Shown: positions 8,704 through 17,265 of the stretch, piece by piece | Layout of the letters: the number at the start of each line of letters is the position of its first letter | Position numbering within the stretch: position 1 is the stretch's first letter | Assembly: GCF_003479405.1 (NCBI RefSeq) | Contig: NZ_QUHB01000003.1 | Coordinates: 101,964-165,963, forward strand | DNA length: 64,000 bases | Reading direction: 5' to 3' | DNA from: Eubacterium sp. AF16-48 | GTDB lineage: Bacteria; Bacillota; Clostridia; Lachnospirales; Lachnospiraceae | Program-made: the position numbers and the translations under genes | The notes under the pieces: model-generated | Told to the model about the DNA's origin: nothing | Database searches by the model: none | The model's input: the letters and a program-made list of their open reading frames with translations, nothing else

Positions 8704-10296
8704 ATGTTAGACAATGAAAATACAAATGGATTTGACACAAATCCGGAGGAGAATCAGACACAAAATGAACAGCAGGTAAATGACACAGGTAACACAGAAA
8801 ACTCAGAAAACAAAGAATATGAGAATACCTATTATTCCCAGGGAGACAAATCCTATTATTCTCAGGGAGACAATTCTCAGAACAGTTACAACAATTATAA
8901 TAACAATTACAGTAACAACTATAACAGTAATTATAACAATGGTAACTACAATGGAAATTATCAGAATAATGGAAACAATGGTAACAAAAAGAAAAAAAAT
9001 AAGCTACCGGTTGTAATTGCAGTGGCGGCTGTTACAGTTCTTGTAGGTGTTTCCTGTATAATGGGAATATTTGCAGTAGCAAACAGTAACAGTAAAAATG
9101 GAAAATCTACCATTGACAGTATATTATCACAGGGCGAAACCAAAGAAGGTGAAACATACAATGATATTGGTTCTACTAACACAAACACATCAGGCTCAAG
9201 TTCATCAGGAGCAGTTACAGTAACAGATGTTTCAGGAGTTGTAGATAACACAATGCCATCGGTAGTAGCCATTACCAGCAAAACATTAATTGAGTCAAAC
9301 AGTTATGATTCAATATATGATTATTATTTCGGTGGCGGTAACAATAGAAAACAGACATACGAGCAGGAAGCTGCCGGTTCAGGAATTATTGTTGACCAGA
9401 CAGATACAGAGTTGTTAATAGTTACTAACAACCATGTAGTTGAAGGTGCTGACAGCTTAAAAATTCAGTTTGACGGAATGGAAGCAAGTGAAGCAGTAGA
9501 CGGATATACAAAAGGAACAGATGCCAATGCAGATGTGGCTGTTGTTGCAGTTAAATTAAAAGATATTCCAAGCAAAACATTAGATACAATAAGGAAAGCT
9601 ACATTAGGTGATTCAGATTCAGTTACAGTAGGTGAAGGTGTAATTGCCATTGGTAATGCATTAGGATATGGACAGTCAGTTACGACAGGTATTATTAGTG
9701 CAAAAGACAGAGAAGTTACAATAGAAGAAAAGAAAATGAAACTTCTTCAGACAGATGCAGCCATAAATGGTGGTAACAGTGGTGGTGCATTACTTAACTC
9801 AAAAGGTGAAGTAATCGGTATTAATGTTGCTAAATATTCTTCTAACGGTTCTAGCACTTCAAGTAGTGTTGAAGGAATGGGATTTGCAATTCCTATTACA
9901 TCAGTTAAGGATATTATCAACAACTTAGAGACTAAGCAGACCAGAACAAAGGTAAGTGAAGATGAACGGGGCTGGTTAGGAATCAGCAGCAAATATGATG
10001 TTACATCAGATGTTTCAGAGGCATATGGAATGCCAACAGGTGTATATGTTTACGAGACTGTAAAGAATGGTCCGGCAGACAAGGCAGGTATTCAGGCAGG
10101 AGATATTATAACAGCCTTTGATGACCAGCAGATTACATCTTATGATACATTAAAGAGTATAATGGCATATTACAAATCAGGAGAAAAGGTTAAAGTGAAG
10201 ATTGCCTATGCAGATGGAAGAGAGTACAAGGAAAAAACAGTAACAGTAACTCTTGCCAGTGCCAGTGACGTAGGTGCTTCTAATACACAAAATTAG
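8704..10296 (+). CDS. HtrA/DegP-family membrane-anchored serine protease with PDZ domain
   Basis: It is an envelope quality-control protease. A cytosolic Asn/Tyr/Ser-rich low-complexity segment (to about residue 95) is followed by a membrane helix (about 101-125), a trypsin-like domain with His244 (TNNHVVEG), Asp277 (ADVAVV) and Ser359 (NGGNSGGAL), and a PDZ domain from about residue 425 (GVYVYETVKNGPADKAGIQAGD). I use ATG 8704 behind AAAGGAG; the frame continues to TTG 8683, which overlaps the ribosome binding site. It sits between two terminators, so it is monocistronic. Confidence 0.93.
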   Translation: MLDNENTNGFDTNPEENQTQNEQQVNDTGNTENSENKEYENTYYSQGDKSYYSQGDNSQNSYNNYNNNYSNNYNSNYNNGNYNGNYQNNGNNGNKKKKNKLPVVIAVAAVTVLVGVSCIMGIFAVANSNSKNGKSTIDSILSQGETKEGETYNDIGSTNTNTSGSSSSGAVTVTDVSGVVDNTMPSVVAITSKTLIESNSYDSIYDYYFGGGNNRKQTYEQEAAGSGIIVDQTDTELLIVTNNHVVEGADSLKIQFDGMEASEAVDGYTKGTDANADVAVVAVKLKDIPSKTLDTIRKATLGDSDSVTVGEGVIAIGNALGYGQSVTTGIISAKDREVTIEEKKMKLLQTDAAINGGNSGGALLNSKGEVIGINVAKYSSNGSSTSSSVEGMGFAIPITSVKDIINNLETKQTRTKVSEDERGWLGISSKYDVTSDVSEAYGMPTGVYVYETVKNGPADKAGIQAGDIITAFDDQQITSYDTLKSIMAYYKSGEKVKVKIAYADGREYKEKTVTVTLASASDVGASNTQN

Positions 10297-10351
10297 CCCC
10301 CATCATGAGAAATAGATTATAATATTTCTTCATTAATTAATAAATTTCCTT

Positions 10352-10391
10352 ATAATCGGGTAAGTTCAGTCTTACCCGATTATTTACGTTT
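10352..10391 (+). terminator. Terminator after htrA
   Basis: A perfect 13-base-pair stem (10352-10364 with 10371-10383) with a six-base loop, followed by TTACGTTTTTT. Confidence 0.85.
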
Positions 10392-10451
10392 TTTGTGATA
10401 TGTGATAAACTTACCACTGTGACAAAAGAAATCAGAGAACAGGAGGCAGGT

Positions 10452-11888
10452 ATGAGTGACAACAAGGACGAATTAGAAAAAGAAGAGTTAAAAGATGTTA
10501 ATTCAAATGAAACATCTAAAGATAATAAAGAAGATGATTACGAAAAAATCTGTTACGTATGCAGAAGACCTGAAAGTAAGGCAGGAAAAATGATAGATAT
10601 GCCCGGTGGGATATGCGTGTGTACAGATTGTCTGCAAAAGAGCTTTAACAACTTTCAAAACGTTGGTATGAATGTAAATATCAGCGAAGAGGAATTAAAG
10701 AATCTTTTAAACATGCCGGGGGTACATATGATGAATCCGGAGGATTTTATACGAAATGTACCTCATAAGCAGAAGATCAAAAAGAAAAAAGCTGATGGTG
10801 AAAAGACAGAGCCGGTTATTGATATAAATAAAATTCCGGCACCACATATTATAAAGGAAAAATTAGATGATTATGTAATAGGACAGGAATATGCCAAAAA
10901 GGTAATGTCAGTGGCTGTATATAATCATTACAAGCGTGTGGCAACAAATACAATGGATGAAATAGAAATTGAAAAGTCTAATATGCTGATGATTGGGCCT
11001 ACAGGCTGTGGTAAAACATACCTTGTAAAAACACTGGCAAAATTATTGGATGTTCCTCTTGCCATAACAGACGCTACATCCTTAACTGAAGCAGGTTATA
11101 TAGGAGATGACATTGAAAGTGTAATTTCAAAATTACTTGCAGCAGCAGATAATGATGTGGAAAAAGCTGAAACAGGTATTGTATTTATTGACGAAATTGA
11201 CAAGATTGCAAAAAAAGACACCTCAAGAAGCAGGGATGTAAGCGGTGAATCAGTTCAGCAGGGAATGCTTAAGCTTTTAGAAGGAAGTGAAGTTGAGGTT
11301 CCTGTGGGAGCAACAAGCAAAAATGCAATGGTTCCTTTAGCTACAATTAATACCAAGAATATTCTCTTTATATGTGGCGGAGCTTTCCCGGGATTAGAGG
11401 ACATAATTAAGGAAAGATTAAATAAACAGGCTGCAATTGGCTTTATGAGCGATTTGTCAGACAAATACGATAATGACAAAAACATTATAAAAAATGTTAC
11501 GGGAGATGACTTAAGAAAGTTTGGAATGATACCAGAATTTTTAGGAAGACTTCCTATTGTATTTACATTAGATGGCTTAACAGAGGAGATGCTGGTAAAA
11601 ATACTTACTGATCCTAAAAATGCCATAATTAAGCAGTATCAGAAGCTTTTAGAGTTAGACGAGGTAAAACTGGAATTTACTGAGGATGCTCTTAAAACAA
11701 TTGCCGGAAAAGCCATTGAAAAGAAAACCGGAGCAAGAGCCCTTCGTGCAATTATTGAGGAATTTATGTTAGATATTATGTATGAGATTCCAAAGGATGA
11801 CCACATTGGAACTGTAAAAATTACTAAGGAATACATTAACGGAACAGGTGGTCCAATTATAGGAATGAGAGGGCAGAATTGCATATAA
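10452..11888 (+). CDS. clpX: ClpX-type AAA+ unfoldase of the Clp protease
   Basis: It unfolds proteins and feeds them to ClpP. The N-terminal zinc domain has Cys34, Cys37, Cys57 and Cys60. The AAA+ core shows Walker A GPTGCGKT (182-189), pore loop GYIG in TEAGYIGDD, Walker B IVFIDEID (Asp247-Glu248), sensor arginine in FLGRLP, and an IGF loop (AAIGFMSD) of the kind that docks on ClpP. At 478 residues it is 50-60 longer than most ClpX, through an acidic N-terminal lead and an insert between the zinc domain and the core. ATG 10452 follows AGGAGG; an upstream in-frame extension to 10395 lacks a ribosome binding site. No clpP or tig is adjacent, so it could be a second ClpX. Confidence 0.88.
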   Translation: MSDNKDELEKEELKDVNSNETSKDNKEDDYEKICYVCRRPESKAGKMIDMPGGICVCTDCLQKSFNNFQNVGMNVNISEEELKNLLNMPGVHMMNPEDFIRNVPHKQKIKKKKADGEKTEPVIDINKIPAPHIIKEKLDDYVIGQEYAKKVMSVAVYNHYKRVATNTMDEIEIEKSNMLMIGPTGCGKTYLVKTLAKLLDVPLAITDATSLTEAGYIGDDIESVISKLLAAADNDVEKAETGIVFIDEIDKIAKKDTSRSRDVSGESVQQGMLKLLEGSEVEVPVGATSKNAMVPLATINTKNILFICGGAFPGLEDIIKERLNKQAAIGFMSDLSDKYDNDKNIIKNVTGDDLRKFGMIPEFLGRLPIVFTLDGLTEEMLVKILTDPKNAIIKQYQKLLELDEVKLEFTEDALKTIAGKAIEKKTGARALRAIIEEFMLDIMYEIPKDDHIGTVKITKEYINGTGGPIIGMRGQNCI

Positions 11889-11924
11889 TAAATTATGTAA
11901 ACCAAAATTGAATGCTATATAAAC

Positions 11925-11967
11925 TAAGGGCAGATTTGTTATAAAACAGATTTGCCCTTAAAATATA
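11925..11967 (+). terminator. Terminator after clpX
   Basis: Sixteen-base arms (11925-11940 and 11945-11960) with two G-U pairs around a four-base loop, followed by an A/T-rich tail with few T residues. Confidence 0.7.
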
Positions 11968-12054
11968 TTTAAATTTATATCAAATAATTTTAAGTTTAAT
12001 TAAGGCTAGTCATCTATACTTATTTTAAATTAAAAAGAAAGTGAGATGATTGAT

Positions 12055-12135
12055 ATGAGAAAGAAAGCATTAGCATTATTAGTAGCCATGGCTCTTGCAG
12101 CAACGGCGGTTACAGGATGTTCCACAGGCAGTTAA
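12055..12135 (+). CDS. 26-residue lipopeptide: a lipoprotein signal peptide with almost no mature part
   Basis: The frame reads MRKKALALLV at the N-terminus, then an Ala-rich hydrophobic core, then the lipobox VTGC with Cys22, and stops after CSTGS. A weak ribosome binding site (GTGAG) lies 9 bases upstream, TATACT at 12015-12020 may be a -10 box, and a terminator begins five bases after the stop. The unit therefore looks complete rather than a broken gene end. Processing would yield a five-residue lipopeptide and a 21-residue signal peptide. Very small lipoproteins (entericidin-like) and peptide pheromones cut from lipoprotein signal peptides are known in other bacteria; which of these applies here, if any, is unknown. 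A decayed lipoprotein gene is the alternative. Confidence 0.55.
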   Translation: MRKKALALLVAMALAATAVTGCSTGS

Positions 12136-12139
12136 AAAG

Positions 12140-12188
12140 TATAAATTGCTTATTTGTGGAAAAAACAGTGGCAATTTATAATTTTTAT
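12140..12188 (+). terminator. Terminator of the lipopeptide gene
   Basis: A ten-base-pair perfect stem (12140-12149 with 12171-12180) with a large loop, followed by ATTTTTAT. Confidence 0.6.
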
Positions 12189-12246
12189 GCTTATATCATA
12201 ATATTGAATTTTTTAACATAGGCTGTTAAAAAAAGCAGGTGAAACC

Positions 12247-13938
12247 ATGCCTGAATGTCAGGATATAATTACATCAGAGGAGTATGGGGATTTTATCTGG
12301 GAAATTGCTGAAAATCCGGAAATCATCCGTCAGAAGTACAGTGAGTATTGTCCGCAGCTGATAAATTACCGGTATGTATGTGCCTATGAGCGTTTAGACA
12401 GAATAAGGGAAATCGGTCTTAGAAATTATTCTTACAGTTCCATTCCAAAATTATTCGGATTAATGGATACCACGGCAGTAGCAGCCACAGGAGCCATAAG
12501 GCTTCAAAATCAGACAGGGTTTGAACTTACAGGAAGAGATGTAATTGTTGGTTTTATTGACACAGGTATAGATTACACCAACAGTATTTTCAAAAATTCC
12601 ACAGGACAAACCAGGATACTGGAAATATGGGATCAAAGTGACAGTTCAGGAAATATTCCGGATGGTTTTGATTATGGAAGCCTGTATACGGCAGTAGATA
12701 TAAACAGGGCTTTAGGGGACACTAACCCATATAGTGTAGTACCTCACAGAGATGAAAATGGTCATGGCACAATAATGGCCGGAGTGGCATGCGGTGGCTA
12801 TGACAGACAAAGGGATTTTGTGGGAAGCGCACCTGACGCATCCATAGCCGTGGTGAAATTAAAACCTGCAAAACAATATTTACGGGACCATTTTTTTATA
12901 AAGGATGGGGTGGATGCCTATCAGGAAAACGATATTATGCTGGCAGTTTCATATTTAATGGATTTACGAATGAGGTATAGCAGACCTCTGGTAATTGTTT
13001 TGGGAGTTGGAACGGGAAACGGAAGCAGAACGGGAGGTTCACCTTTAGCCCAGCTTTTAGGGAAAATGGGGCAGATAATAGGAAACTGTGTTGTGGTATG
13101 TAGTGGAAATGAGGCAAATGCAAGACTTCATTATCAGGGAAGATTAGGAGATGGAATGTCGGAGGATGTGGAGTTTAGGGTAGGTGCAGATACCAAAGGC
13201 TTTGCTCTTGAACTATGGGGAAATACTCCTGACGTGTTTTCCGTATCTTTAATATCACCTTTAGGAGAAAGCATTCCAAGAATACCTGCAAGAAAAAATT
13301 ATGGTCAGACTGTTAATTTCCTTCTTGACGGAACTACCGTAGAAGTAGATTACAGATTAGTGGAGTCCGGGACAGGAGAGGAACTTGTTTTTTTAAGGTT
13401 TATCAATCCCTCGGAAGGCATATGGGTTATAAGGGTATACGGAAATAACATATTAAACGGAGCTTACAATATCTGGGGAAATCTCAATCAATTTACGGAG
13501 AATATATTTTTCTTAAAGCCGGAACCGGAAGGAACCCTGACAGTGCCTTCAAGTGCCCAGAATATAATTACCGTAGGTGGTTTTGATAATCAAAGTAATT
13601 CAATATATCCTCCTTCAGGACGGGGATTTACAAGGGATAACCGGATTAAGCCGGATATAGTGGCACCGGCTGTTAGTGTATATGCACCAAATACCACAGG
13701 AGGCTTTACCGGAAAATCAGGTACATCCATTGGGGCAGCACTTACGGCAGGATGCTGCGCCCAAATGCTTCAGTGGGGATATGTTCAGGGAAACGAGCCT
13801 TATATGAGAACTAATTATATTAAAAATTATCTTATAAGAGGTGCAAAAAGAGAGCGGGATGTGGAATATCCAAGCCCTATATGGGGGTATGGAGAAATAA
13901 ATGTATATAACAGCTTTCTTATTATTACAAGAACATGA
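12247..13938 (+). CDS. Subtilisin-family (S8) serine protease, Csp-like
   Basis: The catalytic triad is intact: Asp105 (VGFIDTGIDY), His173 (ENGHGTIMAG) and Ser494 (GKSGTSIGAA). Between His and Ser lies a large insert of about 150 residues with a jelly-roll-like beta pattern (about 285-440), as in the clostridial Csp germination proteases. There is no signal peptide, also as in that family. Length 563 fits. The start is ATG 12247 behind AGGTGA. Csp proteases activate the cortex hydrolase SleC, but many Lachnospiraceae carry several related subtilases, so a spore role is only a possibility. It stands alone between terminators. Confidence 0.88.
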   Translation: MPECQDIITSEEYGDFIWEIAENPEIIRQKYSEYCPQLINYRYVCAYERLDRIREIGLRNYSYSSIPKLFGLMDTTAVAATGAIRLQNQTGFELTGRDVIVGFIDTGIDYTNSIFKNSTGQTRILEIWDQSDSSGNIPDGFDYGSLYTAVDINRALGDTNPYSVVPHRDENGHGTIMAGVACGGYDRQRDFVGSAPDASIAVVKLKPAKQYLRDHFFIKDGVDAYQENDIMLAVSYLMDLRMRYSRPLVIVLGVGTGNGSRTGGSPLAQLLGKMGQIIGNCVVVCSGNEANARLHYQGRLGDGMSEDVEFRVGADTKGFALELWGNTPDVFSVSLISPLGESIPRIPARKNYGQTVNFLLDGTTVEVDYRLVESGTGEELVFLRFINPSEGIWVIRVYGNNILNGAYNIWGNLNQFTENIFFLKPEPEGTLTVPSSAQNIITVGGFDNQSNSIYPPSGRGFTRDNRIKPDIVAPAVSVYAPNTTGGFTGKSGTSIGAALTAGCCAQMLQWGYVQGNEPYMRTNYIKNYLIRGAKRERDVEYPSPIWGYGEINVYNSFLIITRT

Positions 13939-14031
13939 CATTATGGAAAAATATGTTGAAAAAAAGTTTATAACATAATATACTAAAATCAAATGTAGGG
14001 CGGATGAAAAATACATGATTAGAGAACATAG

Positions 14032-14080
14032 CGCATCAAACTTCTGAAGTCAGAATAGAGGTTTGGTGCGTTTATTTTAT
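14032..14080 (+). terminator. Terminator after the subtilase gene
   Basis: Fourteen-base arms (14032-14045 and 14057-14070) with two G-U pairs, then TTTATTTTAT. It runs over any reading frame start placed before 14114. Confidence 0.75.
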
Positions 14081-14113
14081 AAAATGAAAATAATTAAATG
14101 GGAGGAAAAATTT

Positions 14114-14932
14114 ATGAAACACGGAGTAAACAGAAAAGCATTAAGAAAGGTATCCATATGGCTTCTTGTAATGACAATGCTGGTAACGGGATTTAATGGA
14201 AAATTCGTTTATGCAACACAAAAATCAAAAGAAAAAGTATCAAAAGGAAAGATACAGTATGTAAATATTGTAAATAAGAATACAATTAAGTTAGGGTGGA
14301 AAAAAATAGCCAAAACTAATAAATATCAAATACAATATTCTACAAATAAGAACATGAAAAAATCAATAATTAAAACAGTAAAAAAACGTAGAAGTTGCAA
14401 AGTATATAAATTAAAAAATAATAGAAATTATTATTTCAGAATAAGAGGAATAAAGGGAAAAGTGAAAGGAAAGTGGAGTAATATAAAAAAAGTAACATTA
14501 AATTCTGACAGCATAGATGCCATAAATCTTATTAATTCAAAATACAATTTAAAACTGTCCTTAAACGCAAAAGTTGTAAATTATAAGACTTGTGAAGAAA
14601 AATATGAGTTTAATGGGAAGAGTTATAAGGGATGCAGGATATTTGCAAAAATACAGTTAAGTGAGACTGATTTTGTCAAAACAGATAAACTCATTCAAAA
14701 TTCAAAAAACAGCAGTTATAGCATTTATGATGCGGCTGTAGAAGAAATAGATTGGTGGAATTTGAAGAAAAAGAACATAATAAAGAGTCAGGACTTTTTC
14801 AATACGGTAAAGGTATTTGAAAATAAAGAGGATAATCAGGGAATAGTAATAAGGGGACATATGGAGGTTTACGTGGTGAAAAGTGTTAAGCAGAACTATA
14901 GGTTAGTTTATCTTTGCTATGAAGGAGGCTGA
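14114..14932 (+). CDS. Secreted protein with one fibronectin-III-like domain
   Basis: A signal peptide (KVSIWLLVMTMLVTGF, cleavage near VYA-TQ) precedes one FN3-like module at about residues 50-130, with the repeat hallmark KYQIQYSTNKNMKKS and YYFRIRGIKGKVKGKWSN. The remaining 130 residues contain no motif I recognise. ATG 14114 follows GGGAGG; the frame stays open upstream but runs through a terminator. The same Lys-rich FN3 type recurs in the proteins at 26009, 41864 and 43323, so these appear to be a surface or wall-bound family. Confidence 0.65.
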   Translation: MKHGVNRKALRKVSIWLLVMTMLVTGFNGKFVYATQKSKEKVSKGKIQYVNIVNKNTIKLGWKKIAKTNKYQIQYSTNKNMKKSIIKTVKKRRSCKVYKLKNNRNYYFRIRGIKGKVKGKWSNIKKVTLNSDSIDAINLINSKYNLKLSLNAKVVNYKTCEEKYEFNGKSYKGCRIFAKIQLSETDFVKTDKLIQNSKNSSYSIYDAAVEEIDWWNLKKKNIIKSQDFFNTVKVFENKEDNQGIVIRGHMEVYVVKSVKQNYRLVYLCYEGG

Positions 14933-15052
14933 AAAATATAGGGCATAACGAAAAGAAAGTTCCGAAAGAGTATAGATTTTTTTTATAAACTGTATTAAAA
15001 TAATTTAGTTAGTGTTGTTATACTAAAAATAAATATCATAGGAGAAAGAAAG

Positions 15053-16786
15053 ATGAAATTATCAAAACTTGTTGGGGACAGATTTAAAGAAAGACCGGCA
15101 AACTGTCTTATTGACAGCCATGCATTAATGGTAAGAGGAGGATATATCAAGAATGTAGCAAATGGTATTTACTCACAGTTCCCCCCAATGAAGAGAATTT
15201 CACAGAAAATAGAGAATATTATCAGGGATGAAATGGATAAAATTGACGGACAGGAAGTATTGTTCCCTGTAACACTTCCGGGAAGTCTTTGGGAAGAGTC
15301 AGGCAGATATGAAAGTGTTGGTTCTGAATTATTAAGATTTACAGACAGAACAGGAAGCAAGATGGTATTGGGAATGACTCACGAGGAGGCATCAGTTCAG
15401 TTAGTTCGTGAATATGCTAACAGTTATGCTAAATATCCATTTATGATTTACCAGATTCAGACTAAATTCCGTGATGAGGCAAGACCTCGTGCAGGACTTA
15501 TCCGTGTACGTGAGTTTACCATGAAAGATGCTTATTCATTCCATACATCTCAGGAGGATTTAGAGCAGTATTATCAGAGATGCTATGATGCATACAATCG
15601 TATCTTTGCAAGATGTGGAATACCTGAGGTAGCAGTAGTTAAGTCTGATTCAGGTATGATGGGTGGAAGCATTTCTCATGAGTATATGCTTCTTACAGCA
15701 GCAGGAGAGGATTCAATAGCTATTTGTCCTGAGTGTGGCTACAGTGCCAACGTTGAGGCTGCTCCAAGCATTGTTAAAAATGAAAATACAATAGCTAAAG
15801 AGGAATTAAAAGAGGTGGCAACACCGGGAACAGGAACAATAGAAGAACTTTGTGAGTTCTTACATATTCCTGCAGAGAATACGGCAAAAGCAGTTGTATA
15901 TCAGAGAAATGCCGATGACAGCTATGTTGTAGCATTTATCCGTGGTGATTTAGATATTAATGAAACAAAGCTGACTAATGCTCTTGGATGTGAAATTCAT
16001 CCGGCAGTTATTGAAGACGACAGCGTCCTTACAGCAGGATTTATCGGACCTGTAGGTATTAACGAAAAGGTAACGGTTCTTTTTGATAATTCTCTTAAGG
16101 ATATAGATTATCTTGTAACAGGAGCAAACAAGGTAGATACCCATTACACAGGATTTAATGTTGAAAGAGATTGTCCTAATGCTAAATATTTTGACCTTGC
16201 AAAGATTGTGGAAGGTGGCATTTGTCCTCAGTGCGGAAAGCCTCATATTACAATTTCAAGAGGTATTGAAGTAGGAAATATATTCCAGCTGGGAACTAAA
16301 TATTCAAAGGCTATGGGATTTAAGTATACTGATGAAAACGGTGAAGAGCAGTACCCTATTATGGGATGTTACGGCATTGGTGTGGGACGTATGGCAGCTT
16401 CCATATGTGAAGTACGTCATGATGATTATGGTCCAATCTGGCCTATTACAATTGCTCCATGGCAGGTACATCTTTGCTGCTTACGTTCAGATGATGCTGA
16501 GTGTAAGGAATTTGCTGATAATTTATACAATACATTACAGAATAAGGGAATTGAAGTTATTTATGATGACAGAAAGGCAAGACCGGGAGCAATGTTTGCA
16601 GATGCAGACCTTTTAGGTGTTCCTGTACGTGTAGTTGTAAGTCCAAGAAACTTGAAGGAAAGTGTTGTGGAATTATCTACAAGAGATAAGAGTATTCAGA
16701 AGAAGGTACCAATGAATGAAATTGAGCAGGAAGTTGATAATGTTATAAAGCAGCTTACCGACAGTATTTATGAAAAGGTAAAATAA
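15053..16786 (+). CDS. proS: Prolyl-tRNA synthetase, bacterial type with editing domain
   Basis: It charges tRNA-Pro. Class II motif 2 is seen in FRDEARPRAGLIRVREFTMKD split over about residues 138-160, and motif 3 near residue 445 (GCYGIGVGRMAA). The INS editing domain occupies about residues 220-400, and an anticodon-binding domain ends the protein (VIYDDRKARPGAMFADADLLG). Length 577 is typical for the bacterial type. It is followed by its own terminator. A TATACT at 15019-15024 may be its -10 box; no T-box leader is seen. Confidence 0.97.
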   Translation: MKLSKLVGDRFKERPANCLIDSHALMVRGGYIKNVANGIYSQFPPMKRISQKIENIIRDEMDKIDGQEVLFPVTLPGSLWEESGRYESVGSELLRFTDRTGSKMVLGMTHEEASVQLVREYANSYAKYPFMIYQIQTKFRDEARPRAGLIRVREFTMKDAYSFHTSQEDLEQYYQRCYDAYNRIFARCGIPEVAVVKSDSGMMGGSISHEYMLLTAAGEDSIAICPECGYSANVEAAPSIVKNENTIAKEELKEVATPGTGTIEELCEFLHIPAENTAKAVVYQRNADDSYVVAFIRGDLDINETKLTNALGCEIHPAVIEDDSVLTAGFIGPVGINEKVTVLFDNSLKDIDYLVTGANKVDTHYTGFNVERDCPNAKYFDLAKIVEGGICPQCGKPHITISRGIEVGNIFQLGTKYSKAMGFKYTDENGEEQYPIMGCYGIGVGRMAASICEVRHDDYGPIWPITIAPWQVHLCCLRSDDAECKEFADNLYNTLQNKGIEVIYDDRKARPGAMFADADLLGVPVRVVVSPRNLKESVVELSTRDKSIQKKVPMNEIEQEVDNVIKQLTDSIYEKVK

Positions 16787-16803
16787 AGTAATATATAATA
16801 AAA

Positions 16804-16850
16804 AGGGTGCAATGCGGGGGATAGTCCTGCATTGCACTCTTTTTATTTTT
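16804..16850 (+). terminator. Terminator after proS
   Basis: Long arms (about 16804-16818 and 16826-16840) enclose a short loop and are followed by TTTTTATTTTT. Confidence 0.85.
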
Positions 16851-16865
16851 TAGAGTTCCGTAAAA

Positions 16866-17085
16866 TGATAAATGGGTAGGCGTGGCGCCTACCCAAGTTA
16901 CCATTAATGAAAACATATGACAGGAGGGACCTGCCATATGTCTGAACGTATTAACACGACCAATACGTTCAATTCCCTAAAAATGGGGAATGGAATGATA
17001 AGCGAGAAAAACTAAAAAACTTAACATTCCTCTCTCACAATATACATAATAAAAGGAGAGGAGACTAAAAATAGTCTCATAAAAA
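16866..17085. ncRNA. Candidate structured RNA: a run of hairpins in a gene-free gap
   Basis: The 478-base gap between proS and the HAD gene holds no credible reading frame but has consecutive inverted repeats: 16873-16882 with 16886-16895 (10 perfect pairs); CATATG-CAGG with CCTG-CATATG at about 16914-16940; 16944-16952 with 16961-16969 (9 pairs); TTCCC with GGGAA near 16973-16989; GGAATG with CATTCC near 16990-17030; CTCTC with GGAGAG; and GAGACTA with TAGTCTC near 17060-17078. The last hairpin is followed by A residues, so it is not a + strand terminator. I recognise no known RNA family, and strand is undecided. Confidence 0.4.
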
Positions 17086-17109
17086 AAATAAAAAAATTAA
17101 AAACAATGA

Positions 17110-17159
17110 GTAAATAACTTCCCTAATAATTCCCTATAAATTCCCTATAAGTTATTTAC
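17110..17159. repeat. Three phased 11-bp direct repeats inside an 11-bp inverted repeat
   Basis: ATTCCCTATAA occurs twice back to back (17129-17139, 17140-17150), with a degenerate third copy at 17118-17128, so TTCCCTA recurs every 11 bases. They are enclosed by a perfect inverted repeat (17110-17120 with 17149-17159). This looks like a protein-binding site about 100 bases upstream of the HAD gene. Confidence 0.5.
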
Positions 17160-17265
17160 AAGTTAAATAATAACCATAAAACGTGAAAATTTAGTGTTTA
17201 TATTGTAAAATAATTGTTACAATAAGAAATAATAAGAAGAAATAAGACAAAAGGAGAAATAAAAT

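Noticed and set aside
8780..9016. A second-frame ORF rich in Ile/Thr within the htrA 5' part
   Set aside because: It is produced by the repetitive Asn/Tyr codons of the real frame, has no ribosome binding site and reads as a low-complexity shadow.
17060..17090. GAGACTA/TAGTCTC hairpin as a + strand terminator
   Set aside because: It is followed by A residues, not T residues. On the - strand the T-run would come before the stem as well, so it is better seen as part of a structured element.
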